Of a DNA stretch of 64,000 nt, positions 34,916 through 43,625 are shown one piece after another (position 1 is the stretch's first letter; every line of letters begins with the position of its first letter). A program made the position numbers and the translations under genes. Below the pieces are notes generated by a model. The model did no database searches, had not been told where the DNA came from, and saw only the letters and a list, made by a program, of their open reading frames with translations. Source of the DNA: JANLTX01 sp049840835 (GTDB taxonomy: Bacteria > Armatimonadota > Armatimonadia > Armatimonadales > Armatimonadaceae); assembly GCA_049840835.1 (NCBI GenBank), contig JASGJG010000024.1, positions 1 through 64,000 of the forward strand. Reading direction: 5' to 3'.

Positions 34916-36364
34916 ATGAAGCTGCTTGAGGGCTACGACACCGGGGGATTTTATGATGAGTTATTTGGGAGCAGTGATAAGGGGTTACCCCACTGCCGCA
35001 AGCTGATTCAGCGGCTCAATGCGCTGGGGCCAGAGGAGTTCGCCCGCAGACAAACCTTGGCGGACCTTTCTTTCGTTCAGAGCGGTGTTACCTTCACGGT
35101 CTATTCCGATGCCGGAAATACAGAGAAGACCTTCCCTTTTGATTTGATCCCTCGGGTGATTCCCCATAGTGAGTGGGACCATATAGAAAAAGGTCTGGTG
35201 CAGCGGCTTCAGGCGCTGAATGCCTTTCTGCAAGACGTCTATCACGACCAGAAGATTTTCAAAGACCAGAAGGTGCCGCGTGAGTTAGTCGTTGGTGCAC
35301 AGCACTATCGCCCAGAGTTTGTGGGCGCGGACCCGCCCGGCGGCATCTATGTCCATATCGCGGGCTCAGACCTGATTCGGGATGTAGATGGAACGTTCTC
35401 GGTCCTGGAAGACAATGTGCGCACTCCCAGCGGTGTGAGCTATGTTTTAGAGAATCGGAATACGCTCACCCGTGTCGCTCCGCAGTTGTTCGCCGGGCTG
35501 AACGTGCGCCCGGTGCATCACTACACCACGCAGCTTATTAAGAACCTGCGGGCGCTCTCGCATAGAAACGAACCGACAGTAGCGATTCTTACGCCCGGCA
35601 GCTACAACTCCGCCTACTTCGAGCACTCGTATCTGGCTCAACAGCTGGGTATCGAGCTGGTGGAGGGGCGAGACTTGGTGGCGCGCGACAACCATATCTA
35701 CATGAAGACCACACGCGGTGAGAAGCGTGTAGATGTGCTCTATCGCCGCGTGGACGATGACTTTCTAGATCCACTCACGTTTCGTCCCGATTCCTGCCTG
35801 GGCTGCCCCGGCTTGGTGAATGCGTATCGGGCGGGGAATATCGCGCTGGCGAACTCTATCGGCACAGGGGTAGCCGATGACAAAGCCGTGTATGTGTATG
35901 TACCGGAGATGATTCGCTACTACCTGGGTGAGGAACCGATCCTGCCCAATATCGAGACGTATCTAGGCAGTGAACCGGCCCATCTCTCGCATATATTAGC
36001 CAACTTAGACAAGCTAGTAGTGAAAGCCGCCAACGAATCCGGGGGCTATGGCATGCTCATGGGGCCGCAGGCGAGTGTCAGCGAGCGGGAAGAGTTCGCC
36101 GAAAAAATCAAGGCGAATCCGCGCAACTATATTGCCCAGCCGCTTATCTCGCTCTCACGCTGTCCAACGTTCTTAGACGGACAATGCCAGGGCCGACATG
36201 TAGACCTGCGTCCCTTTGCTCTCTGCGCCCCAGATGGTGAGATTACGATAGTGCCGGGCGGACTGACCCGAGTTGCGCTCAAGGAAGGCAGCTATGTGGT
36301 GAACTCATCGCAGGGCGGTGGTAGCAAGGACACCTGGGTCTTAGGAGAGTCTGCCGATGCTTAG
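34916..36364 (+). CDS. circularly permuted ATP-grasp type 2 protein
   Basis: 482 residues from the ATG at 34916 (AGGAAAG lies 8-15 bases upstream); GTG 34907 is an alternative. It belongs to the CP_ATPgrasp_2 (DUF404/DUF407) family, proposed ligases that make a peptide-like bond. Typical features are the early VFAVYSDAGNTEKTFPFD-like segment (here VTFTVYSDAGNTEKTFPFD), PPGGIYVHIAGSDLIRD, EDNVRTPSGVSYVLENR, DVLYRRVDDDFLDPL and GGYGMLMGP near the nucleotide site. It overlaps the next gene by 8 bases. With the alpha-E and transglutaminase-like genes it forms a well-known conserved three-gene locus whose product is still not established. Confidence 0.9.
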   Translation: MKLLEGYDTGGFYDELFGSSDKGLPHCRKLIQRLNALGPEEFARRQTLADLSFVQSGVTFTVYSDAGNTEKTFPFDLIPRVIPHSEWDHIEKGLVQRLQALNAFLQDVYHDQKIFKDQKVPRELVVGAQHYRPEFVGADPPGGIYVHIAGSDLIRDVDGTFSVLEDNVRTPSGVSYVLENRNTLTRVAPQLFAGLNVRPVHHYTTQLIKNLRALSHRNEPTVAILTPGSYNSAYFEHSYLAQQLGIELVEGRDLVARDNHIYMKTTRGEKRVDVLYRRVDDDFLDPLTFRPDSCLGCPGLVNAYRAGNIALANSIGTGVADDKAVYVYVPEMIRYYLGEEPILPNIETYLGSEPAHLSHILANLDKLVVKAANESGGYGMLMGPQASVSEREEFAEKIKANPRNYIAQPLISLSRCPTFLDGQCQGRHVDLRPFALCAPDGEITIVPGGLTRVALKEGSYVVNSSQGGGSKDTWVLGESADA

Positions 36365-37340
36365 CCGGGAGGCAGATGCCTGCTACTGGATCGGGCGCTA
36401 TGTGGAGCGTGCCGAGGCCACGGCGCGCATGGTGGATATTCAGTACCACTTTGCCCTGGAGTCTGGCCGCGAGGTCACGCCCTGGGCGCCTATGCTGGAA
36501 GTCGCTGAGGGCGCCGAGGACTTCCACCGCCGCTGGGGAGACGAGACGGACCGGAACGCCCTGCACTTCTTCGCGTTCGATGAGCAGAACCGAGACTCTA
36601 TAGTGCGAACCTGGGGGGCGGCACGCGAGAATGCGCGGACGATACGAGACCAGCTTGCTTCTGAACTCTGGGAAGCGCTGAACATTTTCCATTTGCGCCT
36701 GAAAGAGTGGGATGTGGACCGGCTGATAACTGAGTCTCCCGGTCCGTTCTTTCGAGAGGTCAAAAACGCGTCGCACCTATTCCAGGGAATTCTGAACCGC
36801 ACGCAGCTTATGGGCGAGCCGCGCGATTTCCTGGATATCGGGCGATTTCTAGAGCGCTCCAGTCAGACCGCGCGCCTGCTGGATGTGAAATACCATGATA
36901 TTCTGCCCGCTATCGAACAGACTCAGTCCCAGGGAACACAGCGGCAGCGCTTTGCCTATGATCCTCTGGGTGTCGGTGGCCCGCTGGATACACACGGCTG
37001 GGTAGCTACTCTGAAATCGGTAAGTGCCTTCGAGATGTACCGCAAGACACATAGAGACGGCATCACGCCAGCGAATGTGGTGGCGTTTCTGGTACTCAAC
37101 CCGGACTTTCCCGCCTCTGTGATTCACGGCATAGAGCGGGTAGAAAGCTGCCTGCGGCGAGTGCGAGGATTAGGCCGCCGGACCCCGCCGGAGTATGCGG
37201 CAGCCCAGCTTGTGGAGCAACTTCGTGGCGCCAACGCTAGCGAAATTGTCTCCGATGGCCTGCATGAATGCCTTCGGAGCGTGCTGGAAGACATTGATGC
37301 GCTGGGACTGCTCGTGACCCGCACTTACCTGACCTACTGA
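36357..37340 (+). CDS. alpha-E domain protein (DUF403)
   Basis: 327 residues, almost entirely helical. The opening MLSREADACYWIGRYVERAEATARMVD is the family signature; RDFLDIGRFLERSSQTARLLDVKYH and NPDFPASVIHGIERVESCLRRVR follow. The function is unknown; the protein always goes with the ATP-grasp partner and a transglutaminase-like protease and may bring substrate to it. It overlaps the ATP-grasp gene by 8 bases and is 3 bases before the transglutaminase gene. Confidence 0.9.
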   Translation: MLSREADACYWIGRYVERAEATARMVDIQYHFALESGREVTPWAPMLEVAEGAEDFHRRWGDETDRNALHFFAFDEQNRDSIVRTWGAARENARTIRDQLASELWEALNIFHLRLKEWDVDRLITESPGPFFREVKNASHLFQGILNRTQLMGEPRDFLDIGRFLERSSQTARLLDVKYHDILPAIEQTQSQGTQRQRFAYDPLGVGGPLDTHGWVATLKSVSAFEMYRKTHRDGITPANVVAFLVLNPDFPASVIHGIERVESCLRRVRGLGRRTPPEYAAAQLVEQLRGANASEIVSDGLHECLRSVLEDIDALGLLVTRTYLTY

Positions 37341-37343
37341 CCC

Positions 37344-38243
37344 ATGTATCTGACCATCCGACACTTGACCCGCTATGTCTACCAGGGAGAAGCCAGTGAC
37401 TCTCTGAACGAAGTCCGCATGCAGCCCCTGATGCACGATGAAGATCAGCACTTGCTGAGCTTCACGCTTGCGACATCCCCCCAGGCAAAGCTCTTTCATT
37501 ACGATCTTCCGTGGGGGCGGGTCCATCATTTTGGCGTTCGTGACCCGCACGCTATCTTAGAGATAGAGACACATGCCCGTGTACGAACCTGCCTGAGCGA
37601 TCCCTTTCTGCGCATGAACCTGGCTGTTGAAGACGATAACCGCTACGACAGCACCATGCGCTCGGCGAACTATGAGTGGCTCCTACCTACAGCGCGTGTT
37701 CCGCATGATGATCCGAGCCTGGCCGACGAGTTGGATGCCCTGATAGCAGAAGCGCGTAAGAACGCCGATGGCCCTACCACCTCGCACTTTCTGGTTGCTC
37801 TTACCGGGCTACTGCATAGAGAGTTTCCCTACGCTCCTGGCGATACGAACGTAGACACTACGCTGAGAGAAGTGCTCACCCTGCGCCGGGGAGTCTGCCA
37901 GGATACCGCGCATCTGTTCCTGGCGCTGGCACGGCGGGCAGGAATCCCTTCGCGGTATGTAAGCGGCTACCTGTACACGGGGCATGGCCTGACCAGCAAC
38001 GACCGTATGCACGCCTGGATAGAGTGCCTGGTACCCAATGCGTACGGGTCATCATCGCAAACCCGCTGGCTCTGGCGCGGTTTCGACCCCACGAACAATC
38101 TGGTAGCAGGTAAGTCGTACATAAAAGTACATCGGGGGCGAGACTATGCCGATGTCAGCCCGAACAAAGGTATCTTCTGGGGCCTGCCAACGGAGCGTCT
38201 TGATATCGAAGTGGAAGTGTTCGCGGAAGACAGTACTTCATAG
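37344..38243 (+). CDS. transglutaminase-like cysteine protease family protein
   Basis: 299 residues. An N-terminal beta domain (YLTIRHLTRYVYQGEASDSLNEVRMQP) of the Bact_transglu_N type is followed by the papain-like core: catalytic Cys in LRRGVCQDTAHLFLALAR, His in DRMHAWIECLVP, Asp in RGFDPTNNLVAG. No signal peptide, so cytosolic. In homologous loci it is thought to cleave or modify the peptide product of the ATP-grasp enzyme. It ends 10 bases before the transposase element, which thus inserted just downstream of the operon. Confidence 0.9.
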   Translation: MYLTIRHLTRYVYQGEASDSLNEVRMQPLMHDEDQHLLSFTLATSPQAKLFHYDLPWGRVHHFGVRDPHAILEIETHARVRTCLSDPFLRMNLAVEDDNRYDSTMRSANYEWLLPTARVPHDDPSLADELDALIAEARKNADGPTTSHFLVALTGLLHREFPYAPGDTNVDTTLREVLTLRRGVCQDTAHLFLALARRAGIPSRYVSGYLYTGHGLTSNDRMHAWIECLVPNAYGSSSQTRWLWRGFDPTNNLVAGKSYIKVHRGRDYADVSPNKGIFWGLPTERLDIEVEVFAEDSTS

Positions 38244-38253
38244 CCAATTGAGA

Positions 38254-38310
38254 CCACGGGTTAAAAACCCACGTCTAGATGGCCTTCGGCCGGGCGTCCT
38301 CTGGACGCAG
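38254..38310. repeat. left inverted end (family C arm) of the transposase element
   Basis: 57 bp. It overlaps the transposase stop codon and encodes its last 12 residues (SLRPEDARPKAI). It differs from the reverse complement of the right end at two positions. Confidence 0.85.
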
Positions 38311-38772
38311 AGAGGAGGAGATTTCAATCTCCTCCCCGGTTTGCTCCCATTGGGAGATAAGGGTGTTGTTGGTGTGATGCTCTTTCTGGTGATGGATATA
38401 GGAAGTTACGCGAGTAAGGCTCTCTTCATCGGTGCCGATACTGAAGCAACCATATCCATCTTGCCACCTGAAATGCTCGGTGAACTCTCGGCGATTATCG
38501 TTGATAAAGGCTGAGGTTACTCCTTTGACCTGCTTTATTAGCAATGACGGATTGGTAGAACCTGGCATCTGTACCAACAAATGGATGTGGTCCGACATCC
38601 CGCCGATTGCAACTACTTTCCCTTTCAGGTGCTCCACTTCCGAAGAAATGATTCGGTGTACAGGTCGCTCTAACTCTGGTGGAATATTGTCTACATGCTG
38701 TTTCACTGCCCATACAAAATGCAAATAGATAACGACCTTACTACGCCGCCGAATGCTCGCTTCTTCCACCAT
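38275..38772 (-). CDS. REP-associated tyrosine transposase (IS200/IS605 TnpA-like, RAYT)
   Basis: 165 residues. It has the HUH single-strand transposase fold: SKVVIYLHFVWAVKQ beta strand, HUH motif with H62 and H64 in GGMSDHIHLLVQMP, and the nucleophile Y125 in VTSYIHHQKEHH with the K/Q helix typical of Y1 enzymes. It has the length and sequence of the COG1943 group, which mobilises REP palindromes. The C-terminus is encoded by the left inverted end of its own element, which is common in compact RAYT elements. Start ATG 38772 follows AGGGG. The gene appears intact. Confidence 0.88.
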   Translation of the reverse strand: MVEEASIRRRSKVVIYLHFVWAVKQHVDNIPPELERPVHRIISSEVEHLKGKVVAIGGMSDHIHLLVQMPGSTNPSLLIKQVKGVTSAFINDNRREFTEHFRWQDGYGCFSIGTDEESLTRVTSYIHHQKEHHTNNTLISQWEQTGEEIEISSSLRPEDARPKAI

Positions 38773-38784
38773 CTATACCCCTTT

Positions 38785-38841
38785 TTGCGTCCAGAGGACG
38801 CCCGGCCGAAGGCCATCTAGACGTGGGTTTTTAACCCGCGG
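38785..38841. repeat. right inverted end (family C arm) of the transposase element
   Basis: 57 bp inverted copy of 38254-38310, lying between the transposase start and the efflux adaptor gene; read on the minus strand it begins CCGCGGGTTAAAAACCC. Confidence 0.85.
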
Positions 38842-38884
38842 AAAACGAAACCCGCGGCCCATTCGGGTCGCGGGCTACCCCTGA

Positions 38885-40534
38885 TTAGTTATCCGGTCCC
38901 ATCTCTACTTTGCGGCGATCGGAGGCTTCTACCTTGGGCACTTCCACCTTGTCGCCGTCTTTCAGGCCGGAGGTAATCTCCACCATAGAGTCGTTTTTCA
39001 GGCCGAGGGTGACTTTTCGCTCCTCGGTTTTGGCTTTGTCACCCTCACCTACGACCACTTTTACCTTGTCGCCGGGGCGCAGAGCCTCTGCGGGCAGAGT
39101 CAATACTTTCTCTTTTTTCGTAACGATAATCTTCGCGGCAGCCGTCATGCCGGGGCGCAGGCGTTTATCCGGGGTATCGACAGCAATCTTGACTTCGAAG
39201 CGGACAACTCCGGCAGCGGAACCGCTCTGTGCGCTCTGGCCCGGTGCCTGACTTGCGGAAGCGGGAGCAATGGTATCGACATGCCCGGCGAAGGTCTTAC
39301 CCTCTACCCCATCCACAGCGATATCCACGGGCAGACCTACGCGCAGCCGGGTGACATCGACCTCGTTGATGTTGACCTTTACCTGCATGCGGGTAAGGTC
39401 AGCAATGGTGACAATAGCGGCGCCCTGCGCGAACCCACCGGTGGCAGAAGCAACCAGCTCGCCTTCTTCTAAGTACTTGCCCGTCACTTCTCCGGCTATG
39501 GGAGCGACGATACGGGTTTCAGTGAGCTGCACCGACTGCTGGGCTAATCGATTCTCTAGCTGGCTCAGATCTGCGCGGGCGCGCTCTACATCTCGCTGCC
39601 GAAGTTGCGCCTGGGTTGCGTTGGTGCGCTGGGTAGCCAGCTCCACCCGAGCGTTTTCTACACTGGTGGTGCTCTGATCCAGCCGTAGCTGCGCATTACG
39701 GACCGTGTTCTTGGCTTGCTCCAGCCGGATATTGGCCAGTTCTACCCCGGCACGAACCGTGGCAATGTCTTCTGCCCGCGGGCCTTCTTTCAGAAGATTC
39801 AGCCTCTGTTTGGCGCTTTCCACATCTGCCTGGGCCAGCGCAGCCTGGGTTTTGGCGCTGTCCGCTTCTTGCTGAGACAGAAACCCTTTGTCGGTCAGGT
39901 TCTGGCGGCGTGTAGCCAGTCGCTCGGCGTCTGTGAGAGACGCCTGGGCGCGTCGTAGCTGCTGCTCGGCCTGAGCAATTTCTTGAGTACGCGTGGGCGC
40001 GGAGGTCTGGGCAAGCTGTCGGCGGGCTTGCGTTTGTGATGCCTCAGCCTCACGCAGTGCAATGCGCGAGTTCGTGAGGTTACCCTCCGACTCTTGCCTT
40101 GCTAGAATCGCGTTTTTCAGTGCGACTTCCGCGCGGCGAATCGCAAGATTGTTCTGGCGAGCGGTGAGCCCCTGGTTCTCGATAGCCTGAGACAGCCCGG
40201 CACGAGATGCACTTACCTGCGCCTGGATTCCAGCCACTTCACGCGCGGCTTCTGTCGGGTCGATAACCGCAATCGGCGCTCCCACCCGAATCGTTATTCC
40301 TGGCTTGACAAAGATTTTCTGGATTCGCCCCGCCACGCGTGACTTCACATCTACTTTTGTCACGGGCTCCAGAGTGCCTGTCTCACTCACGGAGAGTGCC
40401 AGTACTCCAGTGCTCGCAATCACTGTGCGCCCGATCTTCTCCGGCCCTTTGCCAACCCGCTGCTTGTTCCAGAACCAGGCGCCGCCCCCCACAAGCACAA
40501 GCACCAGTGTCGGCACGATCCATTTTTTCCGCAT
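38885..40534 (-). CDS. efflux periplasmic adaptor (MacA/HlyD-like membrane fusion protein)
   Basis: 549 residues from the ATG at 40534 (MRKKWIVPTLVLVLVGGGAW). The N-terminal membrane anchor is followed by a lipoyl-like half (VAGRIQKIFVKPGITIRVGAPIAVIDP), a very long coiled coil (about 90-300; ALKNAILARQESEGNLTNSR and related repeats, Ala/Gln/Glu/Arg-rich), the other lipoyl half (RIVAPIAGEVTGKYLEEGELV), a beta barrel, and a C-terminal membrane-proximal domain (VLTLPAEALRPGDKVKVVV). It would link an inner membrane pump to an outer channel. No pump gene is adjacent; the transposase element now lies directly downstream. It is divergent from the TIM-barrel gene at 40586. Confidence 0.88.
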   Translation of the reverse strand: MRKKWIVPTLVLVLVGGGAWFWNKQRVGKGPEKIGRTVIASTGVLALSVSETGTLEPVTKVDVKSRVAGRIQKIFVKPGITIRVGAPIAVIDPTEAAREVAGIQAQVSASRAGLSQAIENQGLTARQNNLAIRRAEVALKNAILARQESEGNLTNSRIALREAEASQTQARRQLAQTSAPTRTQEIAQAEQQLRRAQASLTDAERLATRRQNLTDKGFLSQQEADSAKTQAALAQADVESAKQRLNLLKEGPRAEDIATVRAGVELANIRLEQAKNTVRNAQLRLDQSTTSVENARVELATQRTNATQAQLRQRDVERARADLSQLENRLAQQSVQLTETRIVAPIAGEVTGKYLEEGELVASATGGFAQGAAIVTIADLTRMQVKVNINEVDVTRLRVGLPVDIAVDGVEGKTFAGHVDTIAPASASQAPGQSAQSGSAAGVVRFEVKIAVDTPDKRLRPGMTAAAKIIVTKKEKVLTLPAEALRPGDKVKVVVGEGDKAKTEERKVTLGLKNDSMVEITSGLKDGDKVEVPKVEASDRRKVEMGPDN

Positions 40535-40573
40535 TCCGCTCCAGAGACACCCGACGCGGCAATCAGGTTGCGG

Positions 40574-40579
40574 TAGACT
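40574..40579 (+). promoter_or_regulatory. -10 box of a probable leaderless promoter
   Basis: TAGACT ends 6 bases before the ATG at 40586 in a 51-base divergent gap; no ribosome binding site is visible. Confidence 0.45.
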
Positions 40580-40585
40580 ACTGCC

Positions 40586-41350
40586 ATGCCCAAGAAAATT
40601 CCCGTACTGCTTCAAATGTATACGGTCCGCGATGATGCCCAGGCTGATTTAGCTTCTACCCTCGCCACGGTGGCGAAGACCGGTTATGCCGGAGTAGAGC
40701 TGGCAGGCTATGCCGGGAAAACTGCTGCGGAGTACAAGCAGCTCTTAGACGATAACGGTCTGCGCGCCTACAGCGCCCACACGGGTATCGACCAGATCCG
40801 CGATAACCCCAACCAGGTAATCGACGATGCAAAACTGTTCGGCTTCGAGTATGTGATCGTGCCCTGGATCGGCTCACCGTATGTGGACTCGTTCGCTGGG
40901 TTCCAGCAGGTGGGCCAGCTTCTGGCTGAAGCCTCCCCTGCCTTCACCGAAGCCGGACTGACTCTGGGCTATCACAACCACGCCTTTGAGTTTGAGAAGT
41001 CCGAAAACGGTGTCAATGGCTTCGATGCTCTCTTTACTGCCGGTGGTGACAAAGTAGCCGTGGAGATGGATACGTTCTGGGTCAAGAAAGGCGGCTTCGA
41101 CCCCGCTGAGTATCTAGCAAAGTACACGAATCGGGTACCGCTGGTTCACTTGAAAGACATGGACGACGAAGGCAGCTTCGCGCCGGTTGGTACGGGAACG
41201 ATTGACTATGTCGGCTCGCTGCTGCCCGCCGCAGAAGCTGCCGGAGTCAAATATTACATCGTCGAGCAGGATAGCTGCAAATCACCGCTTACGCCTCTGG
41301 AGTCCATAAAGATCAGTATGGAGAATCTCAAGGGTTGGGGTGTCGTCTAG
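40586..41350 (+). CDS. sugar phosphate isomerase/epimerase family TIM barrel
   Basis: 254 residues. Xylose-isomerase-like TIM barrel: KTGYAGVELAGYAGK with the first metal Glu, LTLGYHNHAFEFEK, VAVEMDTFWVKKGG, VPLVHLKDMDDEG and KYYIVEQDSCKSPLT, so the metal ligands (Glu, Asp, His, Glu) are kept. Probably a cytosolic enzyme on a sugar or polyol; the substrate is not predictable. Expressed alone, followed by a perfect terminator at 41374. It is one of three separate copies of this fold in the window, in addition to the one fused to the kinase at 11303-13786. Confidence 0.88.
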   Translation: MPKKIPVLLQMYTVRDDAQADLASTLATVAKTGYAGVELAGYAGKTAAEYKQLLDDNGLRAYSAHTGIDQIRDNPNQVIDDAKLFGFEYVIVPWIGSPYVDSFAGFQQVGQLLAEASPAFTEAGLTLGYHNHAFEFEKSENGVNGFDALFTAGGDKVAVEMDTFWVKKGGFDPAEYLAKYTNRVPLVHLKDMDDEGSFAPVGTGTIDYVGSLLPAAEAAGVKYYIVEQDSCKSPLTPLESIKISMENLKGWGVV

Positions 41351-41373
41351 CCTGCTCTCTCTAGCTTAGATTC

Positions 41374-41409
41374 AAAAAGCGCTCTGCCAGAAGGCAGAGC
41401 GCTTTTTTT
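41374..41409 (+). terminator. intrinsic terminator
   Basis: GCGCTCTGCC and GGCAGAGCGC form a perfect 10 bp stem around AGAA, preceded by A5 and followed by T7. Confidence 0.92.
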
Positions 41410-41537
41410 GATTTCGCAGCAAAAAAATGCGCTTTTTGTAACGATAGATGTAACGCTGCCACGCTACAGTCTTATTGTCCTGCCGGGAAAGAGATGGCTT
41501 CCCGGTATCCAGGATGACTTCAGAGAGGCAAAAAGCG

Positions 41538-42452
41538 ATGCACTATTTCTCCCCTACTTCCCTCCGACAGCGAGCCTTTACATTGATCGAGCTTCTGGTG
41601 GTCATTGCCATTATCGCGATCCTGGCGGCCATTCTGTTCCCGGTCTTCGCTCAGGCGAGAGCGAAAGCGAGAGCGACTGCCTGTATGTCCAATGTCAAAC
41701 AGATCGGCACGTCCATGATGATGTACGTGCAGGACTACGATGAGACGACACCCTCGGGTCGCGGTGGCGGCTGGGAGTGGTGGGTAGAGCTCATGCCATA
41801 CATCAAGTCCCTGGATCTGCTCTACTGCCCGGATCACCGCTCTGACCAGCCTGCTTATCCTCAGGGTGGAGCCTGCACCAGTGTGACCTACACCATGAAG
41901 CGTGGTTATCCCAGTTATGGCTACAACTGGGGGCCTATCGGCTGGAGAGGTGGCGGCCTGTTAGGCCCCCAATCCCCCGTCACTCCTCCGGCGGGGGCAG
42001 CCTGTACCACGACCACTTACATACCGGGTATCTCCCTTGCCGGAATCGACACCCCTGCTGAGATGTTCGCTTATGGCGATACCTGGGATACTCCCCGGCA
42101 GACTATTGGGATTGCCTTTGCAGCGGATAGCTGGACCGGCACCAGCAACTCGGCGCTTCGCCATCAGGGTTTTCATAACTTCGGTTTCATGGATGGCCAT
42201 GCCAAGGCGATCAAAGTCCGAGCAGGCTACATGGCAGGCGCTTTCAACAATAAGTTCATCTTGCCCGCCAACGCTTCTGTAGCCCGAAAGGCCTACTGCG
42301 CCGACCCCAACGCGCTGATTGCTCTCAATCCCTACGCCTCGGATGGAACCAATGTTCCCGCGCTACCCTGCGGCCAGATAACCGACTGGATCTATGCTAA
42401 CTACCCGGCCTGCCCAGTGAGCGGTGGCTCTAACTGCTTCTTCACTAACTAG
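41538..42452 (+). CDS. prepilin-like protein with N-terminal methylation motif, copy 1
   Basis: 304 residues from the ATG at 41538 (AGAGAGG lies upstream). The short leader MHYFSPTSLRQRA ends at F-T-L-I-E, the type IV prepilin/pseudopilin cleavage and methylation site, followed by a hydrophobic helix (LLVVIAIIAILAAILFPVF) and AQARAKARATACMSNVKQIG. The extracellular part has many Cys, Gly and Trp (RGGGWEWWVELMPYIKSLD, SYGYNWGPIGWRGGGLLG) and a late FGFMDGHAKAIKVR motif, the H-x9-DG type signature of abundant pseudopilin-like proteins in Planctomycetes and Armatimonadetes. Probably surface- or secretion-system-associated. A close paralogue follows at 42681. Confidence 0.88.
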   Translation: MHYFSPTSLRQRAFTLIELLVVIAIIAILAAILFPVFAQARAKARATACMSNVKQIGTSMMMYVQDYDETTPSGRGGGWEWWVELMPYIKSLDLLYCPDHRSDQPAYPQGGACTSVTYTMKRGYPSYGYNWGPIGWRGGGLLGPQSPVTPPAGAACTTTTYIPGISLAGIDTPAEMFAYGDTWDTPRQTIGIAFAADSWTGTSNSALRHQGFHNFGFMDGHAKAIKVRAGYMAGAFNNKFILPANASVARKAYCADPNALIALNPYASDGTNVPALPCGQITDWIYANYPACPVSGGSNCFFTN

Positions 42453-42534
42453 GGGGTAACTCCTCGGGAAGCGATAAGAATTAACAGGGAGAGCCCCTGG
42501 ATCCGGGTCCTAATAGAAACCGCTTGCAAATATT

Positions 42535-42569
42535 AAGACCAGGTTAAAAAATGACCTGGTCTTTTTTGT
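42535..42569 (+). terminator. intrinsic terminator
   Basis: AAGACCAGGT and ACCTGGTCTT form a perfect 10 bp stem followed by a T6 tract, ending the first prepilin transcript. Confidence 0.9.
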
Positions 42570-42577
42570 TTTTCCCC

Positions 42578-42606
42578 TTGACACTATTAAGAAGCCGGGT
42601 TATTCT
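42578..42606 (+). promoter_or_regulatory. strong sigma-70-type promoter for the second prepilin gene
   Basis: TTGACA (42578-42583), 17 bases, TATTCT (42601-42606), directly after the terminator of copy 1. The predicted leader of about 65 bases contains a GGGCCAAAGATGGCCC hairpin near 42619 and a GGAGG ribosome binding site before the ATG at 42681, the layout of a highly expressed gene with a stabilised mRNA. Confidence 0.8.
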
Positions 42607-42680
42607 GCCTTAACCAAGGGCCAAAGATGGCCCTGTAGTTAGCAACGCGCCGCAAGCGCTTACTGCCTCGGAGGTGGATC

Positions 42681-43608
42681 ATGTCACATGTTCGTCGAAA
42701 CCGCTCAGCCTTTACGCTGATCGAATTGTTAGTTGTTATCGCCATCATTGCGATTCTCGCCGCCATTCTCTTTCCCGTCTTTGCTCAAGCCCGTGCCAAA
42801 GCTCGTGCTACATCCTGCCTTTCCAATGTCAAACAGATCGGCACGTCCATGATGATGTACGTGCAGGACTACGATGAGACTACTCCCTCCGGACGAGGCG
42901 GAGGTTGGGAATGGTGGGTAGAGCTTATGCCCTACATCAAGAATACCGGCGTCCTGTACTGCCCTGATGCCATTCGTGCAAACGCCTCTCATATGGTCGC
43001 CTACAATCAGGGTGGAGCCTGTACCAGCGCTATCTACGCCATGCCCAAGGGTTACTCGGGTTATGGTTACAACTGGGGTCCCATCGGTTGGCGTGGGGGT
43101 GGTCTACTTGGAGCACAGGTGGCTATCACTCCTCCGGCTGGCGCTACCTGTACTACAACCTCCCAACTGGGTGGTATCTCCCTGGCGGGTATCGACTCTC
43201 CTGCTGAGATGTTTGCTTACGGCGACACCTGGGATACTCCTCGCGCTACCATCGGTATCGGCTTTGCCGGTGATGACTGGGCAGGTACCAGCAATGCACA
43301 GCTTCGCCACATGGGTGTCCACAGCTTCGGCTTCATGGACGGTCATGCCAAGGCCATCAAGATGCGAGCAGGTTGGATGTCTGGAGCGTTCAACAACAAG
43401 TTCATGCTTCCCGCGAATGCTGCTCGTCGCTCGCAAAGCCTACTGCGCGGACCCGAACTTCGTGGTTGCCAAGTCCAACACCATCTCCCCGGATGGAACC
43501 AACGTTCCTGACCTGCCCTGCGGCCAGGTGAGCGACTGGATCTTCGCCAACTACCCGGTCTGCCCGGCTGGCGCTGGTTCTGGCTCCAACTGCTTCTTCG
43601 CTAACTAA
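42681..43608 (+). pseudogene. prepilin-like protein, copy 2, one frameshift near its C-terminus
   Basis: Start ATG 42681 behind GGAGG. MSHVRRNRSAFTLIELLVVI is the prepilin leader, and the rest runs in parallel with copy 1 (GGGWEWWVELMPYIKNTG, YGYNWGPIGWRGGGLLG, HSFGFMDGHAKAIKMR). At 43427 the sequence GCTGCTCGTCGCTCG has one C more than the copy 1 alignment predicts. Without it the frame reads NAAVARKAYCADPNF and continues to ...PAGAGSGSNCFFAN with a stop at 43606. The total is 3n+1, as expected. It is more likely an error than a real truncation, because the following 60 codons remain conserved with copy 1. The corrected protein has about 308 residues. Confidence 0.85.
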
Positions 43609-43625
43609 GCTCGGAGAGAACACAT

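Larger units (their letters stand above)
38254..38841. mobile_element. REP-associated Y1 transposase element with 57-bp inverted ends
   Basis: The ends 38254-38310 and 38785-38841 are inverted copies with 55 of 57 bases identical, each made of CGGGTTAAAAACCC-like palindrome, ACGTCTAGAT, GGCCTTCGGCC hairpin, and GCGTCCTCTGGACGC hairpin. The one gene inside codes for an IS200-like transposase. A further palindrome with the core GGAGATTTCAATCTCC lies just inside the left end (38314-38335) and is coding. No obvious target duplication is expected for this transposase class. The element is 588 bp. Confidence 0.85.
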
